NCBI GenBank assembly: GCA_015501595.1
Contig: JADNRX010000207.1
Location: 1-64,000 of the forward strand
Source: Hymenopellis radicata
Lineage: Eukaryota > Basidiomycota > Agaricomycetes > Agaricales > Physalacriaceae
DNA length: 64,000 nucleotides
Reading direction: 5' to 3'
Shown here: positions 24,065-34,585 of the stretch, piece by piece
How positions within the stretch are numbered: position 1 is the first letter of the stretch
Layout of the letters: each line of letters starts with the position of its first letter
Made by a program: the position numbers and the translations under genes
Notes under the pieces: model-generated
Told to the model about the DNA's origin: nothing
The model's database searches: none
Seen by the model: only the letters and a program-made list of their open reading frames with translations

Positions 24065-24575
24065 CTACATACCACCTCCGTCTACTCCCCGCCGTCTCCT
24101 TCGCCTCCGTGAACGAACGGGCGAACGTGCCACTTGCTTCGGCTCCATCCCTTGCTTTTGAGTGAGCTGGGCTTCCCAAGGATTCGGCAGCGAAAACAAG
24201 TTGCATCCTTCATCCCGCGCTTGAACCAGCAGTGGTCGCTGTCCTTCGGGGTGTCGGGTTTCTTGGCAGGGGTGGGGTTTACCGTTGACCTTGTGGGCGA
24301 CGACAAGGTCGGAGTTGCAGTTATCGCACAAGCTCGGTGTGTCCTTACTGTGGGTTTTAGCGGTGTTGAGAAAAGGAAAACAAGAATACGCACAACGAGG
24401 TTGCCGGCTTGACGTTCGAATCCCCAGACGTCGGCGCACGTAGCCACCAATTCATTCCAGCGTCTCGAGTAAATCGCCTTCGAGATTCCACGCTCGAGTG
24501 TAGTGCGATATTTCGTTGCGGTGCCAAACTGGGTTCGCGTCACCTCGCAGTTCTCGTGAGTGAATGTTTGACGTC

Positions 24576-25709
24576 ACCCTATGCACTAGAGACAACTAGT
24601 TATCCCCCCTAACTAGTGGGGTACTAACTAGTTATTGGCTCTCAGCGAGAGGTTGAAACAACTAGTTGTTACCTGCCCCAGGTCCGGCCTGGCAGCTAGC
24701 TGGCACTGCCTGGCAGGCCCTGGCATCTCCTGGCATCCCGGCATCATGTGGGTGGGTAGGATACAGTCACATGACCAAAAAAGCGAAGGGTCTAGGGCCC
24801 TGCTCAAATAGGTGGGGTAGGGATCATCAGGAACCATAGATTAGATATTGATGGGATGTGAGGGATGTTCCTAGGATGATGGATTGATGGATGGGTCCTG
24901 GGGTGGTGGGGGATGCCCTTTGTGGCGCATTTTTGATTAGATCAGCACTGGGCTGGATAGGGTAGGCAATAATGAATGCTGCTGTAGGGGATGGCTGTTG
25001 GGGTGAGGAAAACTTTTTTTATAGTTTTTTGGGCTGGGAATCCAATGGTATAAACCATTTTGCGATAGCTTCAAAACTGGAGGAGATATTAGGGGTGCAA
25101 AAATGTGCTACACTTCTAGTAGGCCTTGTACATAGCCTATAGCCTTGAGACTTTGATACCTTTTAGAGGTACTATAGAACGATATCTGATATCATTTTCA
25201 GGTGATTTCATGAAAGGGCTCAAGAGATATATCAGGATGACTGCTCCAGGGCCACCAGGGATATAGCATAGGATCCTGCCACTCTGGGTACCTGATACTT
25301 TGCTACATCGTTTATAGTAGTACTAACCCTCTATTTATGATATAGAGAGTATCCCCAACCCAGTAGTCCATGTATAGATAGGTCCCCAGTGCTATTTTAA
25401 GCATTTTCGCATTTTTGGTTATTTAACATAGGGATACCTCTCTAAATTGTACTGGGCTACCTTCATATATTTATTCTTGACCTTTTTGCAAAAGGAACCA
25501 TGTCATTTGATGAAGGGACCAGTGTTCTAGAGGTCAGTCTTCCTCCTCATCGGAGTTTTGATCAAAATGCCCACGCTCCAGAGGGAGGATCGTCCACTCA
25601 ATTTAACGTGTCTCATATATGCTACTGCCTTCATTTCTTCTATAGGACGTGTATATATGTTATATGCATGATCTCCAGGTCTCAGACCAGTAATTTAATG
25701 AAGTAATCA
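24576..25709 (+). repeat. Left arm of the palindrome
   Basis: Pairs with 28439-29572. The hAT-type element entered at its inner end at AGTAATCA. After that element, similarity to the right arm continues for about 40 bp (GGTCAAGAAGTCGTCC against GGTCAGGAACTCGTCC). Confidence 0.8.
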
Positions 25710-27795
25710 TAGGGTTTGAAAGTCAGGTCACACTTGACCGGTCAAGCGGCTTAACTTGACCTGACCTGACCGAAAAATTGACCGAAGACACTTGACCGGT
25801 CACATACTTTGACCGGTCACGGTCAACGGTCAAGCTCGAAGCAAGATTTTTGTTTAACCGCAGGTAACCGGCCACGACCGGTCATGACCGGTGAGATTTA
25901 TTCGTGCCAGACGAGCATGCCTATGCTAAGTAGCACAGGCAGCATGTCGCCGTGCACGATAGTCCCCGACGTCTCCCGACGATGCAGCATTGTCTACAAT
26001 GCTGCATCAGCGGCAAGATAGTGGAGGATGATAGAGGGAGCAAGGATTCGGCCGTGTCCCGGGATGCTGATGTCGTTGTTAGTACCACGGCGCTGTCATC
26101 GTCGTGGCCGTGTCGTGTCCTGGTCGGGTGAGATCGGTGTTCGTCGCGGGGACATCATTGGTAGAAGCGGTGGCATGGTGACGGCCTCACGTTATATCGT
26201 GGTCCTCCTGCAAATGAGTCTTTTGATAAAAGAAAGAAAATAAGACACACCTTGACGACGGCGTCTGTCAGCAGACAGCGCAGAGTCAGATTCCCCAGAT
26301 CTAGATCTTCGTGGTGTCTTAGTCGTTGCCGTGGTGACATCGGGCAGTTCTTGCAGTGGGTGGATAGGCGTTCGTGTCGGGGTCGTGGCCGGCGTCGCGT
26401 GTGTTAACAATTTTATTGTCGTGGTGGGGCAGTCGTCGTCGTAGAGGTCCCGGCATTGTCGTTGTGGTGATGCAGTAGTCGTCCTCCTCACGGGAAAATC
26501 CCGCTGTCGTCGCCGAGGTGCTGCTGTGGTCGTCGCCGTCGTCATGGTGATGGGGTCGTGGTGGTCGTAATGATTGTGCATTCAGAGTGGGTAGGCTGTC
26601 GTCGTGGTCGTAGTGCTTTTCGTCGCAGTCGTGACTTCGAGGGTGTCGTAGTCGCCGTCATAGGTTTGTCGTGGTCGTGGTGGCTGCGGTGCTTCACCGC
26701 CGTTGCTGTTCTTATGTCGCAACAGTCCAAGTGAGTTCTAAGCCGGATAGAGAGACTAAGAACACGCACCTTGAGGACGCCGCCTGCAACAGACAGCGCG
26801 GCGTCTAGTTCGAGAGTCAAGCTCTTGAGTCCTCTGGCCCGTGTCGGGTCCCCGTTGTCGTTGTGAAAGATTTGCGGCCTCGTTGGAGGGCTTACGCATC
26901 CTGCGGGGCCGCCGGGGCTCTTCAAGCCCGCATATCAACGAAAAAAGCGCAGAAACAAGGTGGATGAGAGGAGAAGGACGCCTGGAAGGCCCGCGTCCCA
27001 AGGTCGGGTCGTCGGAGACCAGGTGTCGCGAGATGGTGGTGGTTAGAGGTCAAGATCTGACCATCGATCACCACTCGGATGAGCGGTCCGGACGACGGAA
27101 ACGACCTCGGGATGGCTCCAAAGCCACAACGAAGGTCGCGCGCGCACTCGGATGCGTCGGGATGTGTTCTAGAAATGGTTTTTCGCATCTTTGAATTTTA
27201 CCTATTTTTTAGGTAGGGATAGGATTGTGTTCTATTGACTGTGGCCTGTGTTCACAGTGAACACGAAAGTACTGACAAGTTGTTGGAAGATGAGTCATTT
27301 ATTTCTTCAAGAATATAAGTAGAATGCTACTGGTGATTTTAAGAGAAGCTACTATGGAACATGGCTTGATCTACAGTGAGAACAACACAACATTAGTTAA
27401 GTAGAGGATTGACCTTGTTCGGGGAAAGCAAGTAGGCAGCCTGCCGTGTACTGCTCTCAGACCAAAAAATCTGCCCAAAGTGTATCCTAATAGTGCAGCG
27501 GATTAAGCGTGAGCATGATTCAGACTTGGAAGTCGGGAGCCTTGTGTTCAACCCTTCGCTTTTGCCATTTTGTTTGACTCCGGCATCAGTTCTGACCGAC
27601 CAAGACCGGTCTTCACCCGGTTACGGTTCTAACCGGTCAAAACCGACCTAACCGGGCGTAACTTGACCGGTCAGGTTAGTTGACCGGTCACGGTTATGGG
27701 TCAAGCCCAAATGCTGAATTTGCCTAACCGGTCCGGTCACCGGTTAAGTCAGATTAAGGTCACTTAACCTGACTTAACTGGACTTTCAAACCCTA
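25710..27795. mobile_element. hAT-type element, 2.1 kb, nested in the palindrome
   Basis: 2086 bp. Left end TAGGGTTTGAAAGTC, right end GACTTTCAAACCCTA, a perfect 15-bp inverse. It is flanked by the 8-bp duplication AGTAATCA (25702-25709, 27796-27803). About 150 bp at each end is packed with GACCGGTCA-type palindromic motifs. The middle (26000-27170) is GTCGTC-rich low-complexity sequence whose open frames are not convincing, with a block CACCTTGA(C/G)GACG repeated at 26251 and 26770. No transposase, so non-autonomous. Confidence 0.88.
27484..27560 (+). other. tRNA-like sequence, possibly SINE-derived
   Basis: TAGTGCAGCGG resembles a pol III A box and TGTTCAACCC, about 48 bp on, resembles a degenerate B box. 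Between them an arm-like ACTTGGAAGT is visible. A complete cloverleaf cannot be drawn, so it is at best a tRNA-derived fragment carried by the hAT-type element. Confidence 0.25.
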
Positions 27796-28006
27796 AGTAA
27801 TCAGGTCAAGAAGTCGTCCTTAGATCTGCAGACCTACTTGCCCTACTATAAATTGAACAATACTCTATGAGTATTGATAAGAGACATGAAATGCGAGTTG
27901 GACCTTATTATTAGAGTGATATTAGAGGTATTACATCAGTCAGCCAGATAATAGTTATGTCCTATAACCTGTTCAGGCTTTGAAAGCAGTTATGCAAGAG
28001 TGAGTC

Positions 28007-28254
28007 TACTGTAGCGTTTCGACCGCAAATTCACATAATGGGTCACGGAGGTCTTTGAAGTGAAGCTATATATACACCATAACGGGTCACGGACCACTTT
28101 GGCCAGGCAGGAGCCTCCAAATAAGGAAATTTCAGGTCCCGCCATAGGCGGGACTGTCCAAATAAGGCAATTTAAGGGTCTGTGAAGCTGTTCGCTGTAA
28201 CTTCAGACCATAACGGGTCACAGGCTGTGAAGTTACGGTTGAAACGCTACAGTA
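28007..28254. mobile_element. TACTGTA-type MITE, copy 2
   Basis: About 244 bp between TA dinucleotides. Ends TACTGTAGCGTTTCGACCG and the inverse GGTTGAAACGCTACAGTA. Inside are AACGGGTCACRG-type blocks near both ends and the block GGCGGGACTGTCCAAATAAG, also seen in altered form in copy 3. It lies in the loop of the palindromic element. Confidence 0.8.
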
Positions 28255-28438
28255 CTGCGCATTGTCACTTTCTTACCTCTCATGTGTAGCATATAAGAGA
28301 TGCCTCTTAGTTCATTCAATATGATATATATTCATAACTGAACACTTTTTAGGATGCCCTTTGAAGTAGAACATGAAATATTACTATCTGAAGGTAGCCC
28401 AACCTATGTACAGGGCTTAGGACGAGTTCCTGACCTAA

Positions 28439-29572
28439 TTACTTCATTAAATTACTGGTTTGAGACCTAGAGATCATACAGATAACATATATACACGTCC
28501 TACAGAAGGAATGAAGGTAGTAGCATGTGTGAGACACGTTAAATTGAGTGGACGATCCTCCCTCTGGAGCGTGGGAATTTTGATCAAAACTCCGGTGAGG
28601 AGGAAGACTGACCTCTAGAACACTGGTCACTGCACCAAATGACATGGTTCCTTTTGTAAAAAGGTTGTAAATGAATATCTAAAGGTAGCCCAGTACAATT
28701 TAGAGAGGTATCCCTATATTAAATAACCAAAAATGCGAAAATGCTTAAAACAGCACTGAGGACCTATCTATACATGGACTACTGGGTTGGGGACACTTTC
28801 TATATCATACATAGAGGGTTTGTACTACTATAAACGATGTAGCAAAGTATCAGGTCCTCAGAGTGGCAGGATCCTATGCTATATCCCTGGTGGCCCTGGA
28901 GCAGTCATCCTGATATATCTCTTGAGCCCTTTGATGAAATGACCTGAAAATGATATCAGATATCGTTCTATAGTACCTCTAAAAGGTATCAAAGGCTCTA
29001 GGCTATAGGCTATGTACAAGGCCTACTAGAAGTGTGGCGCATTTTTGCACCCCTAATATCTCCTCCAGTTTTGAAGCTATCGCAAAATGGTTTATACCAT
29101 TGGATTCCCAGCCCAAAAAACTATAAAAAAGGTTTTCCTCACCCCAACAGCCATCCCCTACAGCAGCATTCATTATTGCCTACCCTATCCAGCCCAGTGC
29201 TGATCTAATCAAAAATGCGCCACAAAGGGCATCCCCCACCCACCCCAGGACCCATCCATCAATCCATCAGTCCTAGGAACATCCCTCACATCCCATCAAT
29301 ATCTAATCTATGGTTCCTGATGATCCCTACCCCACCTATTTGAGCAGGGCCCTAGACCCTTCGCTTTTTTGGTCATGTGACTGTATCCTACCCACCCACA
29401 TGATGCCGGGATGCCAGGAGATGCCAGGGCCTGCTAGGCAGTGCCAGCTAGCTGCCAGGCCGGACCTGGGGCAGGTAACAACTAGTTGTTTCAACCTCTC
29501 GCCGAGAGCCAACAACTAGTTAGTACCCCCACTAGTTAGGGGGGATAACTAGTTGTCCCTAGTGCAGAGGGT
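28439..29572 (-). repeat. Right arm of the palindrome
   Basis: Inverse copy of the left arm, including the 68-codon frame starting MSF at 28645 (minus). The paired frames keep the same length, but both amino-acid and silent changes are seen, so selection is not obvious. Confidence 0.8.
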
Positions 29573-30509
29573 GTTGACATACCATTTGGATCGTTCGCGC
29601 GGTAGTGGCGCGCGTCTGGGTGGACAGCAGGGTTCGGATAGTCGTCCTCGTCCGTACTTTCGCCCCACTCCTCCCCGCTGTCTTCTTCAGCCTTGACGCC
29701 GTGTTCGTTGTCGTGTTTCTTGCTTTTTACTGGGAGCCGTTCCTCTTTGACAGTTGTCGAGTCTTCGTCCAGCGCGTTCGCAGTGTGGCCATGGCGCTGC
29801 AGCAACGTCAACGGCGTCTCATAGTCCGTGTTCGCTTACCTCCTGCAGCGTGAGGCGGAGAGCAGGGTGAGACTCTGTGTGGCGCTGTTTTAGCATATCA
29901 GTGGCTTCGAGCGCGGTGCACGTACCGAGCAGGCTAGCTCTGAGGTTTTCAGTGCGGGCGCCAAGCGTAGCAAGCCAGTCGTGCGTCTCGAGCGCGCTCA
30001 TGTTGTCGTGTGGTGGTGCTGGGAGATCGTACGAGTCGCTGGCGCTGAGTTCGTCTTGTCTGCGTGGTACAGCCGTGTCTTGGCTGGCGAGGGGCGGCAT
30101 CGTGGTGGTAAAAGAGAAATAACGAGGGTCAAAAACATGACTCACATATCGTCGTCTGTGGGCGCTTACCAGTTCTTCGCGAAGCGAAGTTTCCGTTTCT
30201 GTGGTTCGTTTAGCGGCATTACCCTCCGTTGGTTCGCTTCTCGTTGTTCGCCCGTGTTTGGTTGGGCTTCTTGGGCATCGTCAAGGGGAATCTCTCGTGT
30301 ATCCTCGCTTGCTTGACTTCTCGTCTTCTTCAACACACAATGGCGTCGGTGTTTTTAAGCAAGTCAATTTTCATTCGCTTTTCTATCTACAGTCGCGAGT
30401 ACACCGCCTTCAACAAAGGCCTGGTTCCTTACCGTGTGGTCTCTTTTGGTGGAAAATGTTGGGTCGTACGCTTTTCTGCTTCTTTTTGCCTGCATCCTGC
30501 AAATTCTCT

Positions 30510-32152
30510 TCAGTACGGCGTGGGGGTCCTGTTGACACGCCCCTGCTCGTGCCAGTCCTCTCCCTCCTCGTATTGATTGCCTGGGTGGGACCAATACCCG
30601 GGATACATGTACTCCTCTTCGGACTCGGAGATTGCTCCAAGCTCGGGCATCGAAGAGTGGCTCGACGCAGGAGATGCTGGGTGGTAGGAAGGCGAGCGAC
30701 CGCTGGAGCTCGGCCCTGCTTCGTTACCGCCATCGTCGAGGATAGTCGTGGACATCCCGCCCTCTTCGCGTCTAAGGAACAGCGATTGCGCCACTTGAGC
30801 GCGAGCTTCAGCGTCCTTGGCGTCCTTGCGTGCGTTTTCGATGAATTCCTTGACGATATTTTGGAGGTGTCCATTGCCTGGCCTCGTTTGAGGGACAAAA
30901 CGTCCACCGAAGATCCGTTTGCCTTCAGCGGGGAGCGCTGTGCCGTCAGCTTGCTTGGTCCCCAAGTATTCCACTTCCGGCTTTCCCGCAACTTCTTCTT
31001 TCTTCTGGTTGCGGGCCATTCTCTTTTTCATCCCTCGACTGAAGCTGGTGGGACGCGTACGTGCGGTGGTAATCTCTCGCTCGGCGCTGGAACGAGCTCG
31101 AACGGGGAACGGCGTCCCCCGCCTTGTAGGCGCCTGGGGTGTGGCCGTCCTACGTGAAGGTGTGCGCCGTGTGCAGCCTCCTCCAGGACAGTTGAAGCAT
31201 CCCTGGCCGTGTCCAGTCTCCGTACGGCCTTGGCCATCAACAGGGACAGCTCTGACATTGGCCGCGCCGAAGTCGCTCGCGTTGTGCGCCTTCGGCCCGC
31301 ACGTAGAGTATTCGATGACGTGGTCGCGCATGGCGTGATTGGAAGGGTGTTCGAGCTCTTGAGCGAACAGGTTGACTTGGACGGCTAGTTTCCCGGCGAA
31401 CGCTTCGACGTCAGGCGTCGTGTACGCAGGATCGGTGACGTGAGTGTGGAACTTGACGCCACTACTACCGCGCAGCATGTACAATGCGCGTCCCGATGGA
31501 TTGCCCTGAGTGGAGGGTACAGAGAAGATGGTACGCCCAAAGCGCTTCGCCCCAGACCCGACGCTAGTGTGATGTTGCTCGTGGGGCGTACCAGCAATTT
31601 GGTCTTGTACGGTCATCTAGCCCAGGATTTCAACAATGGGTTGGCCTTCGGCGTGTTCCCGGCTCATGAGGAGTGCGTTTTCCCCAAATTGAGGGTTAAC
31701 AGCAAACAACGCGTGCAGCTCGGGCGACCAATGGTAGAGGAGCAGACTCTCACGGAATGCTTTGAAGAGCGTCCGGAGCTCTTGAAGCGGCAAGATGGGG
31801 TATCCGTTCTTGCGCAGGAAGGCTTCCGCCACCTTGAGGATCGTCTACTCGCGGATCAGTTTACCAGGCGGCACTGCGAGGAGGAAGCCTTACGACAGTT
31901 TCGTACGCGCCGTGGACGTACAGAAGGCGTGTCTCCGTGTCGATACTGGCGCCATAGTTGGGGTGTGCCGAGATCGCGGCAAGGACGTTCCCGGCGAGCT
32001 GGGCGAGTAACCGCACAGCTCCGCGCTTCTCAGTCTCCGAGTGGTTCGTCGCGAACGGGGCCGGCAGCTGATACTCCGTGATCGTGACCTTCACCGTCTG
32101 TTGTTCGGTGAGAAGGTTGGCGGTAAGCGGGGGGTTAGGCGCATTTTTGTTC
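30510..32152 (-). pseudogene. First antisense gene of the retroelement
   Basis: Runs opposite to pol, starting 344 bp inside the 3' LTR. Pieces in order: MNKNAPNPPLTANLLTEQ to about 31865, a frame break and TAG near 31850, a helical piece (LPLQELRTLFKAFRESLLL) to a TAG at 31617-31619, then 368 open codons in the same frame as that piece. The last part contains CFNCPGGGC, a basic block GMKKRMARNQKK that could be a nuclear signal, and an acidic Ser/Pro-rich tail ending at 30510. No named family. The long continuous homology-like reading interrupted by only a few stops argues that it was a real protein. It may be an accessory protein of the element or a separate insertion. Confidence 0.45.
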
Positions 32153-32482
32153 ATGGTGATTGTTGGCGTCCTTCCTGCGGTCCTTCCGCCTTCAAATACT
32201 CTTCACCCGCTGCATGCGCCCCTCTGCACTTTGAATGGATCTCTGTTGCGTGGAGAGGCGCTGAATTCGGCGCAATTTTCCACGCGGAGCGCTGAATGGG
32301 ATGTCTTCGGGAGCCCCATCGTCGGTAAAACAGTCCCCGCCCCCGAGCTCCACCTTTGTATCGTGCTCTCTCACGCGCTCAACCTCGCGGTCTATGTGGC
32401 GTTCCTGCCCCTGATTTTCCCGGCGGCTTGCGTTCGGTGCCTGTGTTCGCGTGATTTCGGACCCTGCGGTTCCGAAATTTTT

Positions 32483-32495
32483 GGTCCGGGGGAGA
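32483..32495 (+). other. Polypurine tract before the 3' LTR
   Basis: GGTCCGGGGGAGA directly abuts TGTACC of the LTR, the expected place for plus-strand priming in reverse transcription. It argues that this LTR is a 3' LTR of an element reading left to right and not a solo LTR. Confidence 0.55.
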
Positions 32496-32897
32496 TGTAC
32501 CGATCGTGCACTCCCTGTGCACGAATCGGTTACAATCCCTTAGTCCGGGATTGCCCAGGAGTTCCCCTCGTTCCTGGCTCCTCCTCCCTCCTTTGATCAC
32601 ATCCACCCCGCACCCTCGTCTCGGGTGCCTTGAAGCCCTTATTCTTCTCCTTCCCCTTTTCCCAGTCATTTCCCCTTTTTCCTAGTCATTCCTACTCACA
32701 TATGATTATGGACTCCTTTTCATTCCAGTATTTAGCTATGTAAGGATCCTCTGGGTAGTTAGCTTTAGCACCCCCACAATCAGATCCCTTTTTCTCTCTC
32801 ACTCTCTGATTTCTCTCTGAGCTGATTCCTCCACACGTGATTAGTGGATCCCGCGCGCACTGATACGTTCTTGCGCACGGCCGGACTCAGGTGCACA
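32496..32897 (+). repeat. 3' LTR
   Basis: Same start (TGTACCGATCGTGCACTCCC) and end (GTGCACA) as the 5' LTR. Conserved blocks at both ends, diverged middle, 14 bp shorter. Confidence 0.8.
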
Positions 32898-33139
32898 GAT
32901 CCACTCGGCGCTAAAGGCTCCTTCTTCACCCTTCTGATTCTGTTGGGACGGGGAAGAGGCGGTGGCTGGGAGGTGACACTTGCTGCTGTTGACCGTCTGG
33001 TGGCGGAACGTAGCACCCGAGTGGGGACTATATGATTCTGCAGGTTCGCGGAGTTGGAAGTCCGGGCGAAAGGTGGAGATCCTTCGAAAGCAGTAGGTGG
33101 TGGTGGCGGCACGACGTCGTCGACGTACTCAATCTTCAT
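32898..33139 (-). pseudogene. Proline-rich reading frame cut by the 3' LTR
   Basis: From an ATG at 33139 (MKIEYVDDVVPPPPP) the frame runs, rich in Pro, Arg and Ser, into the LTR, where the reading continues as LTR sequence. A CAG acceptor just before the ATG suggests it may be an internal exon. Probably a host gene truncated by the retroelement. Function unknown. Confidence 0.3.
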
Positions 33140-33236
33140 CAGTACTGCGGCGGCGATGGGTGAATTACACAAAGACAGATATTAGGCGTGACAGATGAAC
33201 TGCCAGGTGAGCGAGGATGATGATCCGTGGCAGCTT

Positions 33237-33493
33237 TACTGTATACTTTCGACCGGATGTTCAAATAACGCGTCACGCGGGCCTTCGAACCGAACTTATC
33301 CGCTTCCATAACGCATCACGGACCTCAATTTCAGGGTCAGATGGCCTAAAACGGCAAAAATTTCGCTCCCGCCTACGGCGGGACGTCCAAATGCGGTAAG
33401 TCGGGGCTCCGTGCCTGACAACGAACTTAGTTCATATAAGTTCGTTGCATAACGCATCACAACCCGCGAACATCCGGTCGAAAGTATACAGTA
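33237..33493. mobile_element. TACTGTA-type MITE, copy 3
   Basis: About 253 bp between TA dinucleotides. The ends TACTGTATACTTTCGACCGG and the inverse match for about 28 bp. Interior blocks GGCGGGACGTCCAAATGCGG and AACGCATCAC relate it to copy 2. It lies 98 bp upstream of the start of the Pro-rich frame. Confidence 0.85.
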
Positions 33494-34585
33494 GTGGCAA
33501 GAATTTGAGATTGTTGAGAGAGAGAGAGAGAATGAATGAGGATATGAGGCTCTTATGTAGATCAGAGGCAGTGCGAACCTGGGTACTGATCAGCACATGT
33601 GGAAGGCCTGATGAGTTTATCAGAAAAACAACGCATCATCCATCCTTGATTGCGGACATCTACCACCATCATCATGACTTTGTTATGCTGTTCTGCGGTT
33701 ACGTTGTTATGTTGTTACGAGTTATGGGTTACGGGTTACGGGTTATGGGTCTCGTCTGCTTGTTCGCCTCAGAAATGGGGATTGTTACTGGTGGTGGAAT
33801 GTGAGACATTCTGAGACAATGCTGCTCAAGCATGCAAGCATCTCCAGAGTGCACGCCACGTCGAGCCGAGTGTCGAGCGCCGGGAATTGGAACCCTGCGT
33901 GGAAGGTAGCGCAGGTTGTATTCGTCAGAGTGGGACGCGTGAGCCGACAACTAGTTTTGTCGCCACGAAGCGCTGTCCGCTACAGTGGCCGGCTGCCAGA
34001 GCCGGCGTGGCGGTATGCGGGGCCCGGTTGCCGTAAGAACTCTGCCGTCGGGTGTATTACCTTCCTCATAACTCATAACTCATAACTCATTCAATTAAGC
34101 GCCGAAAGGTGGAAAACAAGAGTGTGCGTCTGACACAGTGCTTGTCTTACAGATGTATCTTCGGCTCAAAGACCTATAGAATTATGAGAATGGCTGAGCT
34201 TTTCGGAGACTGTCATGCGCCACACAAGATTTGCACGGATGCATAATGTGTACTATCCCACACGGTCTACCCGGATCAAAAACGTCTAAGACTGACATTA
34301 TCGTTCGGGATTAGTAGGTGTAGTGAACTGAGTAAGGTTAGCTACCACCAGGTCGGCCCCTAATCATGACCGAGTCGTCAGCCGCAGACTCATAGCGTAC
34401 TATAGCTTCAAACCGGCACAAGGAGCTGCTTCTAGGTAATAACTTGACATCGACGATTAACCCTACGCAATAGTAATTAGAGGATCCGAGGTATATACTA
34501 AGAATAACATAATTGACAGTGAGATGATTGGAAACGAAGAGCGTCCCGTAGCGGTGCTTTCGTATGTGGCACGCCGGTGCGCACG
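33494..34585. other. No gene; short G-rich and AACTCAT repeats
   Basis: A GGGTTAY repeat at 33725-33750 and a run of ATAACTC units at 34068-34092 are partly inverse to each other (GAGTTATG against CATAACTC), so the block 33700-34095 may be another small foldback insertion. No coding frame supported. Confidence 0.35.

Larger units (their letters stand above)
24576..29572. mobile_element. Palindromic (foldback) element with ~1.1-kb inverted arms
   Basis: Left arm 24576 to about 25709, continuing after 27803; right arm about 28390 to 29572. The arms are inverted copies at high identity. The outer ends read TGCACTAGAGACAACTAGTT on the left and the inverse with one or two changes on the right. 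Each arm has several AACTAGTT palindromes near its end and a matching 68-codon open frame (25500-25706 + and 28645-28439 -) starting MSF. The flanks suggest a duplication of TGCA, which is palindromic and so not decisive. The centre has no transposase. It could be a non-autonomous element moved in trans; a transcript across it would fold into a long hairpin. Confidence 0.75.
24065..30145 (-). pseudogene. Second antisense gene of the retroelement, split by the palindromic element
   Basis: Reading on the minus strand: an exon from about 30145 to 29849, a 45-nt intron (GTAAGC..CTGCAG), and an acidic exon ending at 29583 (EEDSGEEWGESTDEDDY, RANDPNG). A donor GTATGT follows at 29582. The acceptor side lies at 24544, so the whole palindromic element sits in what was a short intron. 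The downstream exon continues GDANPVWHRNEISHYTRAW, meets a TGA, and goes on open with CDNCNSDLVVAHKVNGKP (a possible zinc-binding CxxC) to an Arg-rich end at 24065. No family recognised. It lies wholly between pol and the 3' LTR, opposite to them. Confidence 0.4.
15977..32897 (+). mobile_element. LTR-bounded Ty3/gypsy-type element with nested insertions
   Basis: Two direct LTRs (15977-16392 and 32496-32897) enclose a sense gag-pro-pol (16386-23490), then two broken genes on the opposite strand (about 32152-24065), then a purine-rich tract just before the second LTR. The order protease, RT, RNase H, integrase is that of Ty3/gypsy. Pol has many frameshifts, so the element is dead. The LTRs are clearly diverged from each other and I find no target-site duplication, so the outer ends may derive from recombination between two copies. 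Insertions inside: hAT-type MITE 18976-19391, palindromic element 24576-29572, which in turn holds 25710-27795 and 28007-28254. Confidence 0.7.

Noticed and set aside
26192..27190. Several 80-130-codon frames rich in Thr, Arg and Pro inside the 2.1-kb hAT-type element
   Set aside because: They come from GTCGTC low-complexity sequence read on both strands. No transposase motif.
24576..29572. Palindromic element as a CACTA transposon
   Set aside because: CACTA occurs close to the ends, but the required 3-bp duplication is not present at that point and the inverse similarity continues outside it.
30201..31157. Long + strand open frame of 318 codons
   Set aside because: It overlaps the better-supported minus-strand gene of the retroelement and its composition is that of a shadow frame.
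32496..32897. Second LTR as a solo LTR
   Set aside because: A polypurine tract lies directly before it and no target duplication flanks it, which fits a 3' LTR better.
33725..33750. GGGTTAY run as a telomeric repeat
   Set aside because: Only about three units, seven bases long with variation, and internal to the chromosome; more likely part of a small local repeat.
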